A stretch of 64,000 nt of DNA from Closterium sp. Naga37s-1 (taxonomy: Eukaryota > Streptophyta > Zygnematophyceae > Desmidiales > Closteriaceae): assembly GCA_947471745.1 (NCBI GenBank), contig CANJKZ010001237.1:2090001-2154000 (forward strand), in the 5' to 3' direction. Each line of letters begins with the position of its first letter. Position 1 is the first letter of the stretch. The position numbers were made by a program, and so were the translations under genes. Shown piece after piece: positions 42,369 to 55,400 of this stretch. Below the pieces are notes generated by a model. That model was not told the origin of the DNA, did not search any database, and saw only the letters and a list, made by a program, of their open reading frames with translations.

Positions 42369-43861
42369 ATATGACTTACCCGTTGGTACCAAGAGTAAGT
42401 GTCTTACTTTCCCATATGGTTGGTACCAAGAGTAAGTGCATTACTTACCCGTAAGGTTGGTACTAAGACTAAGTGCGCTACTTACTTATATGGTCGGTAC
42501 GAAGGGTACGGGCGTTACTTACCGATCTGGTTGGTACCAAGAGTAAGTGGTCGACTTACCCATATGCTTGGTACAAAGAGCAAGTGTGTTACTTACCCAT
42601 ATGGTTGGTACCTGGAGTAAGTTCGTCATTATACCCATATGGTTGGTACCAAGAATAAGTGCGTTACTTACCGATATGGTTGGGTGCGTTACTTACCCGT
42701 ATGGTTGGTACTAAGTCTAAGTGCATTACTTACTGATATGGTCAGTATGAAGGGTAAGGGTGTTACTTACCGATATGGTTGGTACCAATAGTAAATGCGT
42801 TACTTACCCATATGGATGGTACCAAGGGTAAGTGCGTAACTTACCGATATGGTTGGAACCAAGAGTACGTGGGTTACTTACCCATATGGTTGGTACCTAG
42901 AGTAAGTGTGTTTACATACCCATATGGTTGGTACCAAGAGTAAGTGCATAATATACCCATGTTGTTGGTACCAAGTGTAAGTGAGTATGTACCAACAACA
43001 TGGGTATATTACGCACTTGCTCTTGGTACCAACCATATAAGTTTACTTATCGATATGCTTTGTACCAAGAGTATGTGCGTTCCTTACCCATATGGTCGGT
43101 ACGAAGGGTACGGGCGTTACTTACCGATCTGGTTGATACCAAGAGTAAGTGTGCGACTTACCTATATGCTTGGTACCAAGAGTAAGTGCGTTACTTACCT
43201 ATATGGTTGGTACCAAGAGTAAGTGCGTTACTTACCGATATGGTTGGTACCAGGAGTAAGTGCGTTACATATCCATATCGTTTGTACCAGGAGTAAGTGC
43301 GTTACTTACCCATATGATTGGTACGAGGAGAAGGTACGTTACTTTCCCATATGGTTGGTACGAAGAATAAGTGCGTTACTTACCCATATGGTTGGTACCA
43401 AGAGTAAGTGCGTTACTTACCCATATGGTTGGTACGAGGAGTAGGTATGTTACTTACCCATATCGTTGGTACGAGGAGTAAGTGCGTTACTTACCCATGT
43501 GGTTGGTACCAAGGGTAAGTGCGTTACTTACCGATATAGTCGGTACCAAGAGTAGGTGAGTTACTTACCGATATGGTTGGTACCAAGAGTAAGTGTGATA
43601 CTTACCCATATGGTTGGTGCCATGAGTAAGTGTGATACATACCCATATGGTTGGTGCCAAGAGTAAGTGTGTATACTTACCCATATGGTTGGTACGAAGA
43701 ATAAGTGCGTTACTTACCGATATGGTTGGTACAATTGTAACTGCATTACTTGCCCATATGGTTGGTACGAGGAGAAGGTATGTTACTTATCCATATGGTT
43801 GGTACGAGGAGTAAGTGCGTTACTTACCGATATAGTCGGTATCAAGAGTAAGTGCGTTACT
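42369..43861 (+). repeat. 37-bp satellite array, segment 1
   Basis: About 40 monomers of roughly 37 bp. Each has CATATGGTTGGTACCAAGAG-type core sequence and the junction GTAAGTGCGTTACTTAC. Variants alternate CCCATATGG and CCGATATGG. One or two monomers are inverted near 42988-43040. Because 37 is not a multiple of three, frames cycle through all three registers every 111 bp, producing spurious 37-residue repeat ORFs. Confidence 0.95.
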
Positions 43862-43985
43862 TGTCAGCAAAATGAACGAGAATGATGAAACTAGCAGCAT
43901 GCAGGAGTACAAGTAGCAAACCCTAATTGGGTTTTACCCCATATGGGCTACCCCACTATAGCCTACACAACATGATAGTTTGACA
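43862..43985 (-). repeat. LTR of the satellite-inserted copia (left)
   Basis: TGTCAGCAAAATG...GTTTGACA, 124 bp. Confidence 0.9.
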
Positions 43986-46900
43986 CACCCCTCACAAGAC
44001 CAGTCAAGAAAAGCAAAGCAAGCTCAGGGTGGATCACGAAGTCACAACACACTGTGAGCACAAGCAAATGGCCACAAGGCCAGTTCACATGCAGAGTTAT
44101 ATAATGGAAAACAAGCAGTACAGTGATCAAAATCTAGCAAGTGTAAGCATGTGGGTATATGTATATAGATCACAGTACAAGCAAAGTCACGAAGTGGGCA
44201 AGTGAGACCAAGTAGGCACAAGGCCTAGAACAGTACAGAAACGCTGATGATCACAAGGCTGAAGTGCCTTGGTGCCTTGGTAAGCAAGACGAAGCTGACC
44301 ACGCTGCTGCAACTCTCGAGCAAGGAAGTAACGCAGAGCGATGTGCTTCATCCTGTACTCTAGTCTGTGCTCCTGACACAAGGCAATCATGGCCTTGTTG
44401 TCGACGTACAGAACTGGGGGAGAACGAGGCGGCTCTCCCAAGTCGGTCAGCAGGTGGGTGAGCCAGCGTAACTCCTGTGCAGCCATGGCCCCTGCGTAGA
44501 TCTCAGCCTCACAACTGGAACTGAGAACAGAAGACGAGCGGGTAGACCGCCACGAAACAGAGCCGGAGCCAAGGCTGAAAGTGTAACCCTGTGACGACCG
44601 CTGCGTAGCCAAGTCGTCAACCCAAGAAGCGTCTGCGTGTCCAGTGAGGACAACTCGATCCCGTCCTCCACCACTAGCCCCATGCCCGACATTCTGCACA
44701 AGATGCGCAACACCCTCTTAGCGGCCTCCCAGTGCTCTGGTCGGTGTCTCCCGGGTGCAACGTAGCGTGCCAGGATGCTAAGAGGGTAGGCAAGGTCAGG
44801 TCGAGTGCAGGTCATCAGGTACATGAGGCAGCCCACAAGCTCTGGATACGGGCCACTCGGCTCTACGGACTCGTCCGAAGGTGAAGCTGAGAGCGAGTGA
44901 CCGGTAGGCAGAGGAGTGGACTGTGGCGAGGAGTACGTGAAGCGGAAGCGCTGAAGGACCTGCTGCTCCATGTGTGACCGTGTCAAGGTAATGGTGCGCC
45001 GTGCTCTGTCCCGGGTGATCTGCAAGCAAAGATGGCTGCGCAGCTTACCCAGGTCTGTCAACGTATGTCTCTTCTGCAGCTCTGACTTCACAAGGGCTAG
45101 TCCCTCAGTGTCAGCAGTGGCAAAGACCAACTCGTCGACGTACACGAGGATGTAGAACGGCGGCAGCGAAGTGTCGGTGCGTAGAAACAGCGACGGGTCA
45201 GCAGTCGAAGAAGGAAACCCAAGAGCCGCAAGCGTCGTCCTCAGTGTGTCGTGCCACTCGCGAGGCGCCTGGCGGAGACCGTAGACTGGCCGCCGGAGGC
45301 TCCACAGGGTACCTGCAGGAAACGACCCAGTGAAGCCAGGTGGGCGGCGCAGCCAGATCTCCTCGTGCAGGCTGCCCTGGATGAAAGCTGTGCTGAAGTC
45401 AAGAGAGTGAAGCTCGTAGTTACGCTGAGCGGCGACGTGCAGCAGCACCCGAAGAGTGGTCATCTTCGGGGTAGGGGAGAAGGTCTGGAAGAAGTCAACT
45501 CCATGTCGCTGACTGAAGCCTCGAGCAACGTAACGCGCCTTGAAGACAGGCGGAGAACCCGGCGGCCGCTTCACCCTGAAAATCCACATGCCATCGACTA
45601 TGTTCGCCCCAGGAGGGGGAACCTCGTCGACGTAAGTGCCTGTGGACTTCCAAGATGCCATCTCTGCGTCCATGGCTGTCTGCCACTGAGAGGAGTAGGG
45701 ACCCGTAATCGCCTCTGCGTAAGAGTACGGGGTCGGGATGTCTGGTGCATCCGGGTCTCCGGCAGGTGCAATCAGCATGGACACGAGGTGAGGTACAGCA
45801 GCTGCAAAACACTCAAAGTCCTCCTGCCTGTCGTCAAGGACGTCCGTGCCAAGAGCACACTCACCCCCGACGGACGGAGGACAGGCAGACTCAGACTCAG
45901 CAACAAGACTAGCGCCGTAGTCGAGACGACAGGCGGAAGCAAAGTCAACAAGCTCAGCAACTAGGGCAGACGCAGCAGTGGACTCAAACGAAGGGTCAGT
46001 GACAACAGTGGCTAGAAGACGTGTGACAGTAGGACTGGCAGCACGAGCAAGGTTGGACGGCGGGTCACGAACGTCAGGAAGAGAGGACGCGGGAGGAGAC
46101 GCTAGAGGGACACGCTGTGGAACAGAGGAAGGACGAAGTGCCATCTGGTGCGTGCCGGGGACAGGAGGAGGACGCTGACGAGGAACACGGCGACCAGTGC
46201 GAACAGCGCGAACAGGGGACGCAGGACGAGACGCAGGCTCACGACGCTCTGTAAGAGAGTCTGACTGCTCAGTGTAAGGAGAAGGAGCAGGCAGTGGAGA
46301 GGCTGGCTGTAACTGCGGCTGCGACTGGTCAGGCGGTGGACACAGTAAGGGAGGAGTAAGGCCAGTAGAAGACGGGAGACCAAGAACCTGCTTAAGCCGT
46401 GGAACGAAGTACGGTCGCGGCCGCACAGTGCCTCCAGAACCAGCACCTCCAGGCTCAGCACCCCCAGGGCCAGCACCAGCTCCAGTACCTCCAGTACGAG
46501 CACCTCAGGGACCAGCGGCTCCAGCACCTCCAGCACCTCCAGGACCAGCAGCTCCAGCACCTCCGGTACCTCCAGCTCCAGCGCCTCCAGATCCAGGGTC
46601 TCCAGCTCCAGCGCCTGCAGTACCACCGGCTCCAACAGCTCCAGTACCTCCAGTACGAGCACCTCCGGGAACAGCAGCTCCAGTGCCTCCAGCTCCAGCA
46701 GCGCCACTCCGAAGGCTCCAGCGCCAAGCAAACCACTCGCGCAGCGGCGGTGGAGAGAGAGGCTCCCGTCGTGACGAGACACCCGTACGACCTCCAGCAG
46801 AAAAAGTACCTCCAGGCTCAGCACGCTCAGGCTCAGCACCCCCAGGCTCAGCACCCCCAGGCTCAGCACGCTCAGGCTCAGCACCCTCAGGCTCCGCACG

Positions 46901-49900
46901 CTCAGGCTCAGCACCCCCAGACTCAGCAACCCCAGGCTCAGCACCCCCAGGCTCTGCACGCTCAGGCTCAGCACCCCCAGGCTCCGCACGCTCAGGCTCA
47001 GCACCCCCAGACACAGCACCCCTAGCAGCACCACCCCAAGCAGCACCTGAGTCGACAGCGACCTCGACAGGCTCGACAGGGTCTACCTGAGACACACCTG
47101 AGGGAGCAGGACCCTGAGGGGGGAGGGGGTCTACCGGAGGAGGACCTGGTGCGAGGAAGAGCAGCGGGGGGGGGAGAGGGGCAGTGCGATAGGGGAAGAG
47201 ACAGTAAAAGAGAACCGACTCGTCGAACATGGCGTTCTGAGAGGGCAGGACACGACGCGAGGTGGGGTGGTAAAACTGCCAGCCAGGCGCGTCAGGGGGA
47301 AAGCCAAGGAAGACGCAGGGAATGGCGCGGGAGGAGATCTTGTCCGCGGAAGTATCGCGGACAAAGGCACGAGAGCCCTAGACTCGCATCGCCAACCTCC
47401 CCCATCCAACGCAGTGTAGGCGAGGTCTCCGGCAAGGAGACACGGGGCCAGAGGTTGAGCTGATGCACGGCGTACCGGACCGCAAACGGCCACAGAAAAT
47501 GGGGGGCAGCCGCATGGAGCATGGAGGTACGAGCGACCTCCATGACTAAGCCAATGCGGCGCTCAGCAACCCCATTCTGCTGCGGAGAGGCCGGAAGCGT
47601 GAACGACTGGCGAATGCCCTCCCCACGACAAAAGTCCCTCAGGAGGTCGGAGGAAAACCCACCATCTCTGTCAGAGTGCAGACGCAGGACAGGAATGTCC
47701 TGGCGGAACCGCTCGCGGATCTGGAGACGGACAGTGCGGATCCAAGGGATCAAAACATCAGGGACCTCCCCCTTGCTGCGCAAGGGGAAGACCGTGGTGT
47801 AACGCGTGTAGTCGTCAACAACCAGCAGAAAGTATCGCTCGCGGCCCTGTCCACGGACGCGGGCTGGGCCCCACACGTCCATGTGGAGAGTCTGCGGGGG
47901 AGCAGTCGTCGGGGGAAACGAGGAGGAGTGAGGGGTGGCGCGCTGCCGCCCCTCGACACAGGGAAGGCAGGGAGGGGCAGGCGAGGGTGGGAGGGGAGGC
48001 AGAGACCTGGGAAGACCAGAGACAAGGAGACAGGAGTGCATGCCACGGAGGCGTTGCACTGAGGGGTGACCAAGGCGGTGGTGCCAAAGGAGGGTCTGGT
48101 GCGACAGGGCACGACACGAGCAGGGGGCCGCTAGCTGACCTGACGCAGACGCAAACGCAGCTACCTGAACAGGCTCAGTAGTCAGTGTGTACAGACTCGA
48201 CCCAGGCCGACGGGTGAACGTGGCCAGGTGCCGGCCAGTCCGGGAGCACGTACAGATCGCCATTCGCTGCCCTCCTGGAGTAAAGGTGTCAACCCATACA
48301 TCCTGAAGGACGGCGTTGCTCACCAAGTTCGTAGAGAACGAGGGGAGGTGAAGACCTGACAGTGAGCCAGACGGAACCGCCGGATACGGGAGAACAGTGG
48401 AAGAACGTGCAAGGACTGCGCCCCCAGAGGGGTCAGCCAGAGAGACAGCAACAGGTGCAGGGAGCGGTGTGACTGTAGTACTGTCGCGAAAGAAACAGCG
48501 GGAAGCACCTGAATCAAGCGTGAAGGTGTGCAAGGCCTCAGCAGGCACAGTACCAGAGAGAGTAGACTCACTAGCACCTAGAGCAGCAGCCTCTATACCT
48601 GGGTCGGGCGGCATACACAGGTAACAGTCACCCTCAGCACTAACAGTCAATGCATACATGGCAGCAAGGATAGCATCATAATCAAGAACAAAGATATCCA
48701 CACCCTGCCTAAGCAGCTCTGCCCAGCGGGGGAGCTCAGTCGCGTCGGGAAACTCTGCGCGAAAGGCGTCGGTAAGACGGGAGAAGCAGCGGGACTGTGA
48801 GTGACCAACCTTCCCGCATGTCTGACCAGTGTGGTCACCTGTGCGAATGACGTACTGGCAGCGAACACTACCCCCAGATGCCCCACGCTGAGCAAACCAC
48901 TCAAGAAGCTCCTGGGGCGAAGGGGTCTCGCTCTGACGCTGCTGCTGCTGCCTCTGACCACCACCAAAGCCTCCCCTCTGACTGGTACCACCCCGGCCGC
49001 CACCACTGCCGCCGCCACCACTCCCACTGCCGCCACCACTGCCGCCGCCACTACCCCCACTGTCGCCACCACCGCCGCCACCAACGCCTCCACCCCCACC
49101 ACCACTCCCTCCGCTACCACCGCCAACTCCACCGCCTCCACTGCCCCCACCACTGCCTCCACCGCCGCCACCCCCACCACCCCTGCCTCCCTTGCCCCTA
49201 CCGCTGCGGCGCCTCCCACTAGGAGCAGACGCAACTCCTACCTCCTCAGCACGAAGGTAGTCAACAGCTGCAGCAGAAGCGACTGAGGGGACAAAGGGGG
49301 AGGGCGAACACCCCTCAAAGAAGGGAGTGCGAGGAGTGCCACGAGAAGCGCCTACAGCGACTATGCTGGTCTCAGCTGCAAGGAGGTGCTTCTCGAGCAG
49401 GTCGACAGTGAGATCTGTGGGGTCAAGGGCGAGAAGGAGGTCCCTGACTACGCTAAGAGAGTCAGGGAGGCGGGTGACGATGAAGTAGAGAGTGAAGTAC
49501 ATGGGAGGGGGGTTCTTGGCGAGGAACTTGGCGGGAAGCGCGGCGGGGTAGCGAGTGTCACTAGTGCGAAGGTGAGTGACTAGGTCGGCAACTGTGGCAA
49601 AGGCAGACAGCTCGGGAAACAGGTAGGGCAGTAGAAGGCGGCCTAGAGCAGCAGTGGCCGGGGAGGAGTAACGAGCGACTACAGCGTCGTACAGGGCTCT
49701 AGCAGTCTTGTGCTGTCTGAAGTGAGCGCGATGGCTAACGGCAGGTGGTTGCGAACGGCTAGGCGAGCAGCAGCATCACGGGTAAGCCACTGTGAGCGAG
49801 TCGCACTGTCAGCTGTGGCGGGAGGGGCGAGAGAGGCTCCAGACGTGAGGTCAAACAACGAAACGCCATCCCTAGAATCGCTCAGTAGGAACAGCTGCAG

Positions 49901-50009
49901 GTCATCTAGCCACGCATCGAACTCAATCGGACGGCCCTCAGGATCGAACGTAAGGACGCTAAGAGTAGCCATCGCGGGCAAAGCAGGGTGGCGCACGAGC
50001 AGCAGGGCA

Positions 50010-50560
50010 GCAAGCTAGCTCTAGGGGCGCGCGCAGGGCAGGGCAAGGCGGCGCACAGCTAGGGCAGGGCGGCGCAACTGGCAGGGCAGGGCGGCGGCCA
50101 GCAGGGCGGCGCGCAGGCAGGGCAGGGCAGGGCGGCGCGGCGGCGAGCAGCGCGCGGGCAGGGCAGGGCGCCGCGGCGGCGAGCGGCGCGCGGGCAGGGC
50201 AGGGCAGCGCGGCGGCGAGCAGTGCACGGGCAGGGCAGGGCGGCGCGGCGGCGCGCGGCGCGCGGGCAGGGCAGGGCGGCGCGGCGGCGAGGAGCGCGCG
50301 GGCAGGGTAGGGCAGGGCATGCGCGGGCGGCGCGACGCGGGGCAGGACACGCGCAGGCGGCGCGACGCGGGGCAGGGCAGGGCAGTGCGGCGCGAGCGGC
50401 GCGATGCGGGGCAGGGCGGCGCGCGGGCAGGGCAGCGCGCTGGCGACGAGCGGCGCGCGGGCAGGGCAGGGCAGCGCGGCGCTAGCAGGGCGGCGCGACG
50501 GGCAGGGCAGGGCAGCGCGAGGCCAGCAGGGCGGCGCGACGGGTGGGGTAGAGCAACACG
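50010..50560 (-). repeat. GC-rich leader repeats of the copia element
   Basis: Tandem GGCAGGGCAGGGCGGCGCG-type words between the PBS and gag. Similar leaders occur at 18400-18660 and 26520-27200. Confidence 0.85.
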
Positions 50561-50606
50561 GGCCCTAAAAAAAAACGGTCCTAGGAGAGGACCTGCTCTG
50601 AAACCA

Positions 50607-50729
50607 TGTCAGCAAAATGAACGAGAATGATGAAACTAGCAGCATGCAGGAGTACAAGTAGCAAACCCTAATTGGGTTGTACCCCTATGGTTTACCCCAC
50701 TATAGCCTACACAACATGATAGTTTGACG
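50607..50729 (-). repeat. LTR of the satellite-inserted copia (right)
   Basis: 123 bp, several differences from the left copy; followed by satellite that resumes with TTACT. Confidence 0.9.
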
Positions 50730-51334
50730 TTACTTACCGATATGGTTGGTACCAAGAGTAAGTGTGATACTTACCCATATGGTTGGTGCCAAGAGTAAGT
50801 GCGATACTTACCCATGTCGTTGGTGCCAAGAGTAAGTGCGCTACTTACCGATATGGTTTGTACTAGGAATAAATGCTTTACTTACCCATATGGTTGGTAC
50901 CAAGAATGAGTACGTTACTTACCCATATGGTTAGTACCAAGACTAAATGTGTTACTTACCCATATGGTTGGTACGAGGAGTAAGTGCGTTACTTACCCAT
51001 ATGGTTGGTACGAGGAGTTACTTACCCATATGGTTGGTGCCAAGAGTAAGTGTGTTACTTGCCCATATGGTTGGTACCAAGAGTATGTGCATTACTTTCC
51101 CATATGGTTGGTACTAGAAATAAGTGCGTTACTTACCCACATGGTTGGTACCAATATTAAGTGTATATACTTACCCATTTGGTTGGTACCAAAAGCAAGT
51201 GCGTTACTTACCCATATAGTTGGTACCAAGAGTAAGTGCGTTACTTACGGATATGGTTGGTACCCAGAGTAAGTACGTTACTTATCCATATGTTTCGTAT
51301 CAAGAGTAAGTGCGTTACTTACCGATATGAATGG
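50730..51334 (+). repeat. 37-bp satellite array, segment 2
   Basis: About 16 monomers continuing segment 1 across the copia insertion; ends at the 1.1-kb LTR. Confidence 0.95.
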
Positions 51335-52427
51335 TGTTGGTGTAAGGGCCTAATAAACTCAGGTTATTAAGACGTAATCCAACTTAAAACCTCTCCTCGG
51401 GGTCACCTCCAAGGGTCCCTGAGTGCTTGGTACAGGACCAGCCCCTATCCTCGGGTCCGAGTATGTAGAGAGAGGGATCAAGAGGGACTTAGTCAAAACA
51501 GCAAGAGTACCTTGAACGTTGCGCAGCGTGCCGTAAAGACCGTCGATCGGATTAAGCTGAGAATTTGCTATATCGAAGCTCACTCTAAGAGCTTTAAAAT
51601 AAACCAAGTTGCCTCGTGAAAAGTTTTGCCATTGCAGAGGTATGGCTCACACAGCGTTTGCCTAGCGTCGTAGTGCTAGCGTGCTAGCATTGTCTCGGTA
51701 GCATTCTGCCGTCGCACCGCGTAGAAACGAAATTCCAGCAAGGAAGGAATTCGCTTGAATCATTTTCATTATATCCAGGTACAAACAGAGAAGGAATAAA
51801 CAGTTCTAGCTAGCAAGGACCTTGGGAATCAACCTGGGAACAACCAGGGATGATCCCAAATAATTCCAAGCAACAGAACCAACCTGGCTGGACAAAACAG
51901 CAGGTGTTAGGTTGGTAAACAACCTCTGGTTCTGTTTCTCCAACCTGGGAAAACAACAACCAGGTTCAGGTCCTAAAAACAGAACCTGTTTTGTCTTTGC
52001 CCAACCAGCCAAATGCTGGTTCCGCTGGTTTCCCCTGGCCCTGTAGCATGCAGATACAGACAAACAACATCCAACCTTCACCTAAATTGTACCCCTATAT
52101 AGTGCCTGCCCTGCTACACTATAGTTAACCAAACAAAACAGTACAATTTCGAGTTGGATAGAACTGAATCTCGCAATCAATTCAACCGAACTGCAAAGCT
52201 TCCATCTTGGGTTCCTTTGCGAGCTCGTCCTTTCTGCTTGCACTGTTCATAGCGCGTACAATGTTGTGCCGAAGCGCACATTGCTCGAGTACCTGCAAAT
52301 GCATCAAGCGAAAATTGCGAAAGCAAACAAACACACGAACATTCCATTCACACCCAAATGCATTCGCACACGCATACTGATACAAACAAACAGCAGGATT
52401 TCATGCAATGTGAATTTGCACCCAACA
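51335..52427 (-). repeat. 1.1-kb LTR (left)
   Basis: 1,093 bp; begins TGTTGGTGTAAGG and ends CACCCAACA. Confidence 0.9.
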
Positions 52428-55400
52428 CACTCCCCCTCAGCCTGCCGGCTGCATCCCCAATATTCCATGCTAGTTCATGCTCATTCCACTCATGCGCACA
52501 CAACGCCAATGAGGCTCATTCGCAAGCCTCTTGATGAGGAAGTCTGCTGGCTGCTGGTGAGTCTTGGTGTAGATCGGATTCACCGTCCCCCTCTTTACCT
52601 CCTTACGCAGCCAGTGCCACTTGATACGCATGTTCTTGTTCAGCCCATGCAGCACAGCGTTCCTGGTCATCCCAAGAGCCCCCTTGCTATCACAAAACAG
52701 TGGCGTAGCAACCTTCTGCTCCTGGCCAATCTCCTCTAACAGCCTCCTCAGCCAAAGCACCTCCTTCACCCTATGGAACATCGCCATGTACTCTGATTCC
52801 ACGGAAGAGAGTGCCGTCTCTGTCTGCTTCTTGGACCTCCAACTAACAGGTCCTCCCCCAACTACGCAGATGTATCTTCCCACAGATGAGGAATCCTCCT
52901 TCTCAGAAGCCCACGTAGCATCGGTAAAGCAAGTGAGAAACAGCTTGCCTTCTCCAAGCCGCTCCCCCTTTTCTTTCAGCACCTCAACCCCTTTCTGCTT
53001 GACCTGTGCAGATGCGGAGTATGGAACTCCAATGCTTGGGTGAGAGTTCATGTACTTCACCACACGCTCAGCTGCATCCACCTACTCCTCTGATGGATTC
53101 TGCACCACCCTTGCCAGCTGCCCAACAGAGAAAGAGATGTCGGGCCTCGTGTGAACCGCTGCATACAAGAGGCTGCCCACCAAGGACTGAAATTGCTGCT
53201 GCTCCTCGGCTTCAACCCCTTCATCCTCTGCAGCCTTCACAAGCTTGAATTCTGCTGGCAGGGGAGTTGCAACCTTGCGCTCATTCTCAATCCCATATTT
53301 CTCCCCCAGTTCCTTGATGAACTTCTCCTGGTGCAGCTTCAACCCCCTGTGATCTGGATCCCTCTCCACGTGCATCCCGAGGTAGTACTTTACCTCCCCA
53401 AGGTTCTTCCACTTGAAGTTCTCCATCAGTTGCTGCTGCACTTTCTGGATCTCCTTCATGCTGCTGCTGAAGAGAAGAATGTTATCCACGTAGACCAGAA
53501 ACATCACCAGCTTCTCTCCGTCCCCCTTGAGAAAGAGGCTCTCATCGCAGCTGCTGGTCCTGAATCCCATCTCCTCTAAAACAGCTGCCAACTTCTGGTA
53601 CCAGCAGCGTGGCGCTTGCTTCAATGCGTAGATGGACTTTTTCAGCTTGCACACCCTTCCCGTACCATCCTCATACCCAGGTGGCTGCGTCATGTATACA
53701 TCCTCCTCTAAAATCCCATTGAGGAATGCCGTTGATATATCCATCTGAATGATGAATTTCCCACTAATGGCTGCATCTGCCAACAAGACACGGAGGGTAG
53801 GGGGTTTGGCAGAGGGAGCAAAGATCTCATTGAAGTCCTGCTTCCCCTTCTGCATAAACCCCTTAGCCACCAGCCTACTCTTGTAGATGGTGACCTGTCC
53901 CTTGTCATCGGTCTTGATCCTTAGCACCCACTTGCACTGTACGGCTTTCTTCCCCTCAGGCAGCACCACCAGATCCCATGTCCCATTCTCTAGCAGGCTC
54001 TGGTACTTAGCAACCCTAGAAACCAGCCACTTCTCCCTATCTGGTCCAGCTAATGCCTCTTCCATGCTAGCTGGTTCCTCTGGTGCAGGGGCAAGAAAAC
54101 AGTAGGCAGGTTCATCCTCCTCATCCGGGTCATAGCCATGCGGTAGAATCAGCAATGCCTCCTCATTCCCAAGCTGCTGCTCTGCTACATCAGCTCCTGC
54201 AGTCAGCTTCATAGTGGCCATACGGGTACGTCCTGGCCTAGACACGGGTGTCTCCCATTCCTTCATAACGACACCCTTCAGCTTCCTCCTTTGTAGTAGC
54301 GTAGGCACCTTAGCTTTGCCCTGCTGTTCTTCTCCTCCCTCAGATCCAGCAGCTTCCCTTGTGCTACCACTAGTCTCCACATCATCTCTTCCACCAGCAG
54401 GTGCCTCCTGCACCTTCTCTCCATCACCACCCTCTGCAGCTGCCTCCTCTCCCTCCTCCCATACACTAGGAGTCAGGTCCAGCTGCATGGTGATCTGCTC
54501 CATCTGCTGGGACACCCTGGCCTCCGGCTGTTTCTCCCAGCTCCCATTCATCATGCCCTCAACAAACTTCACATCCCTGCTGTTAAACAACACACCCTTG
54601 CGTGGTTCCCACAGCAGCCATCCCTTGCTCTCAGCAGCCAGCCCCAAATGCACACACCAGATTGCACTTGCCCCCAACTTACTTTGGTAGACCTTGGGGA
54701 CGTGGGCGACTGCCATGCAACCGAACACTTTCAGCATGGTTTAGGCGGCTTCCTCCCAAGCCACCTCTCCAACGGCACCCACGAGTCATCACCAACCTTA
54801 GTGAGCACCCTGTTCCTAGCCACGGTTGCGTGCCGGACAGCATGGGGCCACATGGAATTGCCCACCCCTGATTCTATGAGCAGTGCCCTAGCTATCTCCA
54901 GAATGGTCCGGTTCGCCCGTTCTGCTACACCGTTGGACTGTGGGGTGTAAGCCGTGGTCAGCTCCCTCTGAATGCCCTGCTTCTTAAGCCAGGCCGTCAT
55001 CTCAGCTCCAAGGAACTCACCACCCCGGTCTGTCCTAATCCGCTTCACCACACACTCCGCTTGCTTCTCTACGAACGGCAGCCAATCTTCCCGTATCGTA
55101 AAGGCGGCGTGGTCCTTCTGCTTCAGCGGATATGCCCACATAATCCTGATCCAATCATCCACTATGGTCAGGAAGTACCGCTCCCCCTTGTGTCCCTGAA
55201 CCGGCAGCGGCCCCACCAAGTCCATGTGGACCAGCTCTAAAGACTTCTTGCTCCTGCCAGCCACACTATGGAAGGGGAAACGGGTGAATTTGGATAGCAA
55301 GCAGATTTCACAGTTGTCATCAGGTGGCTGTCCGTTCAGCTTCAAGCCTTTAACGGCTCCATCCTTCTCTAGCTGCTTCAGCAAAGGCATTGCCACATGC

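Larger units (their letters stand above)
43862..50729 (-). mobile_element. Ty1/copia LTR retrotransposon inserted in the satellite, minus strand
   Basis: LTRs of about 124 bp at 43862-43985 and 50607-50729, about 95-96% identical, with TTACT duplicated on both sides (43857-43861, 50730-50734). PBS at 50595-50606 (TGGTTTCAGAGC, minus). Parts on the minus strand: GC-rich repetitive leader (50.56-50.0 kb), gag (about 50.0-48.8 kb, with a Gly-rich tract and a zinc-knuckle-like CGKVGHSQSRC), protease (about 48.5 kb), integrase (about 48.1-47.4 kb), repetitive linker (about 47.2-46.4 kb), RT (about 45.75-44.85 kb) and RNase H (about 44.65-44.25 kb). All domains can be recognised, but it is broken, around four to six breaks. 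Older than the elements inside pogo. Confidence 0.92.

Noticed and set aside
48801-49286. Thr/Ala/Pro-rich plus-strand protein
   Set aside because: Opposite strand of the Gly-rich gag tract of the minus-strand copia.
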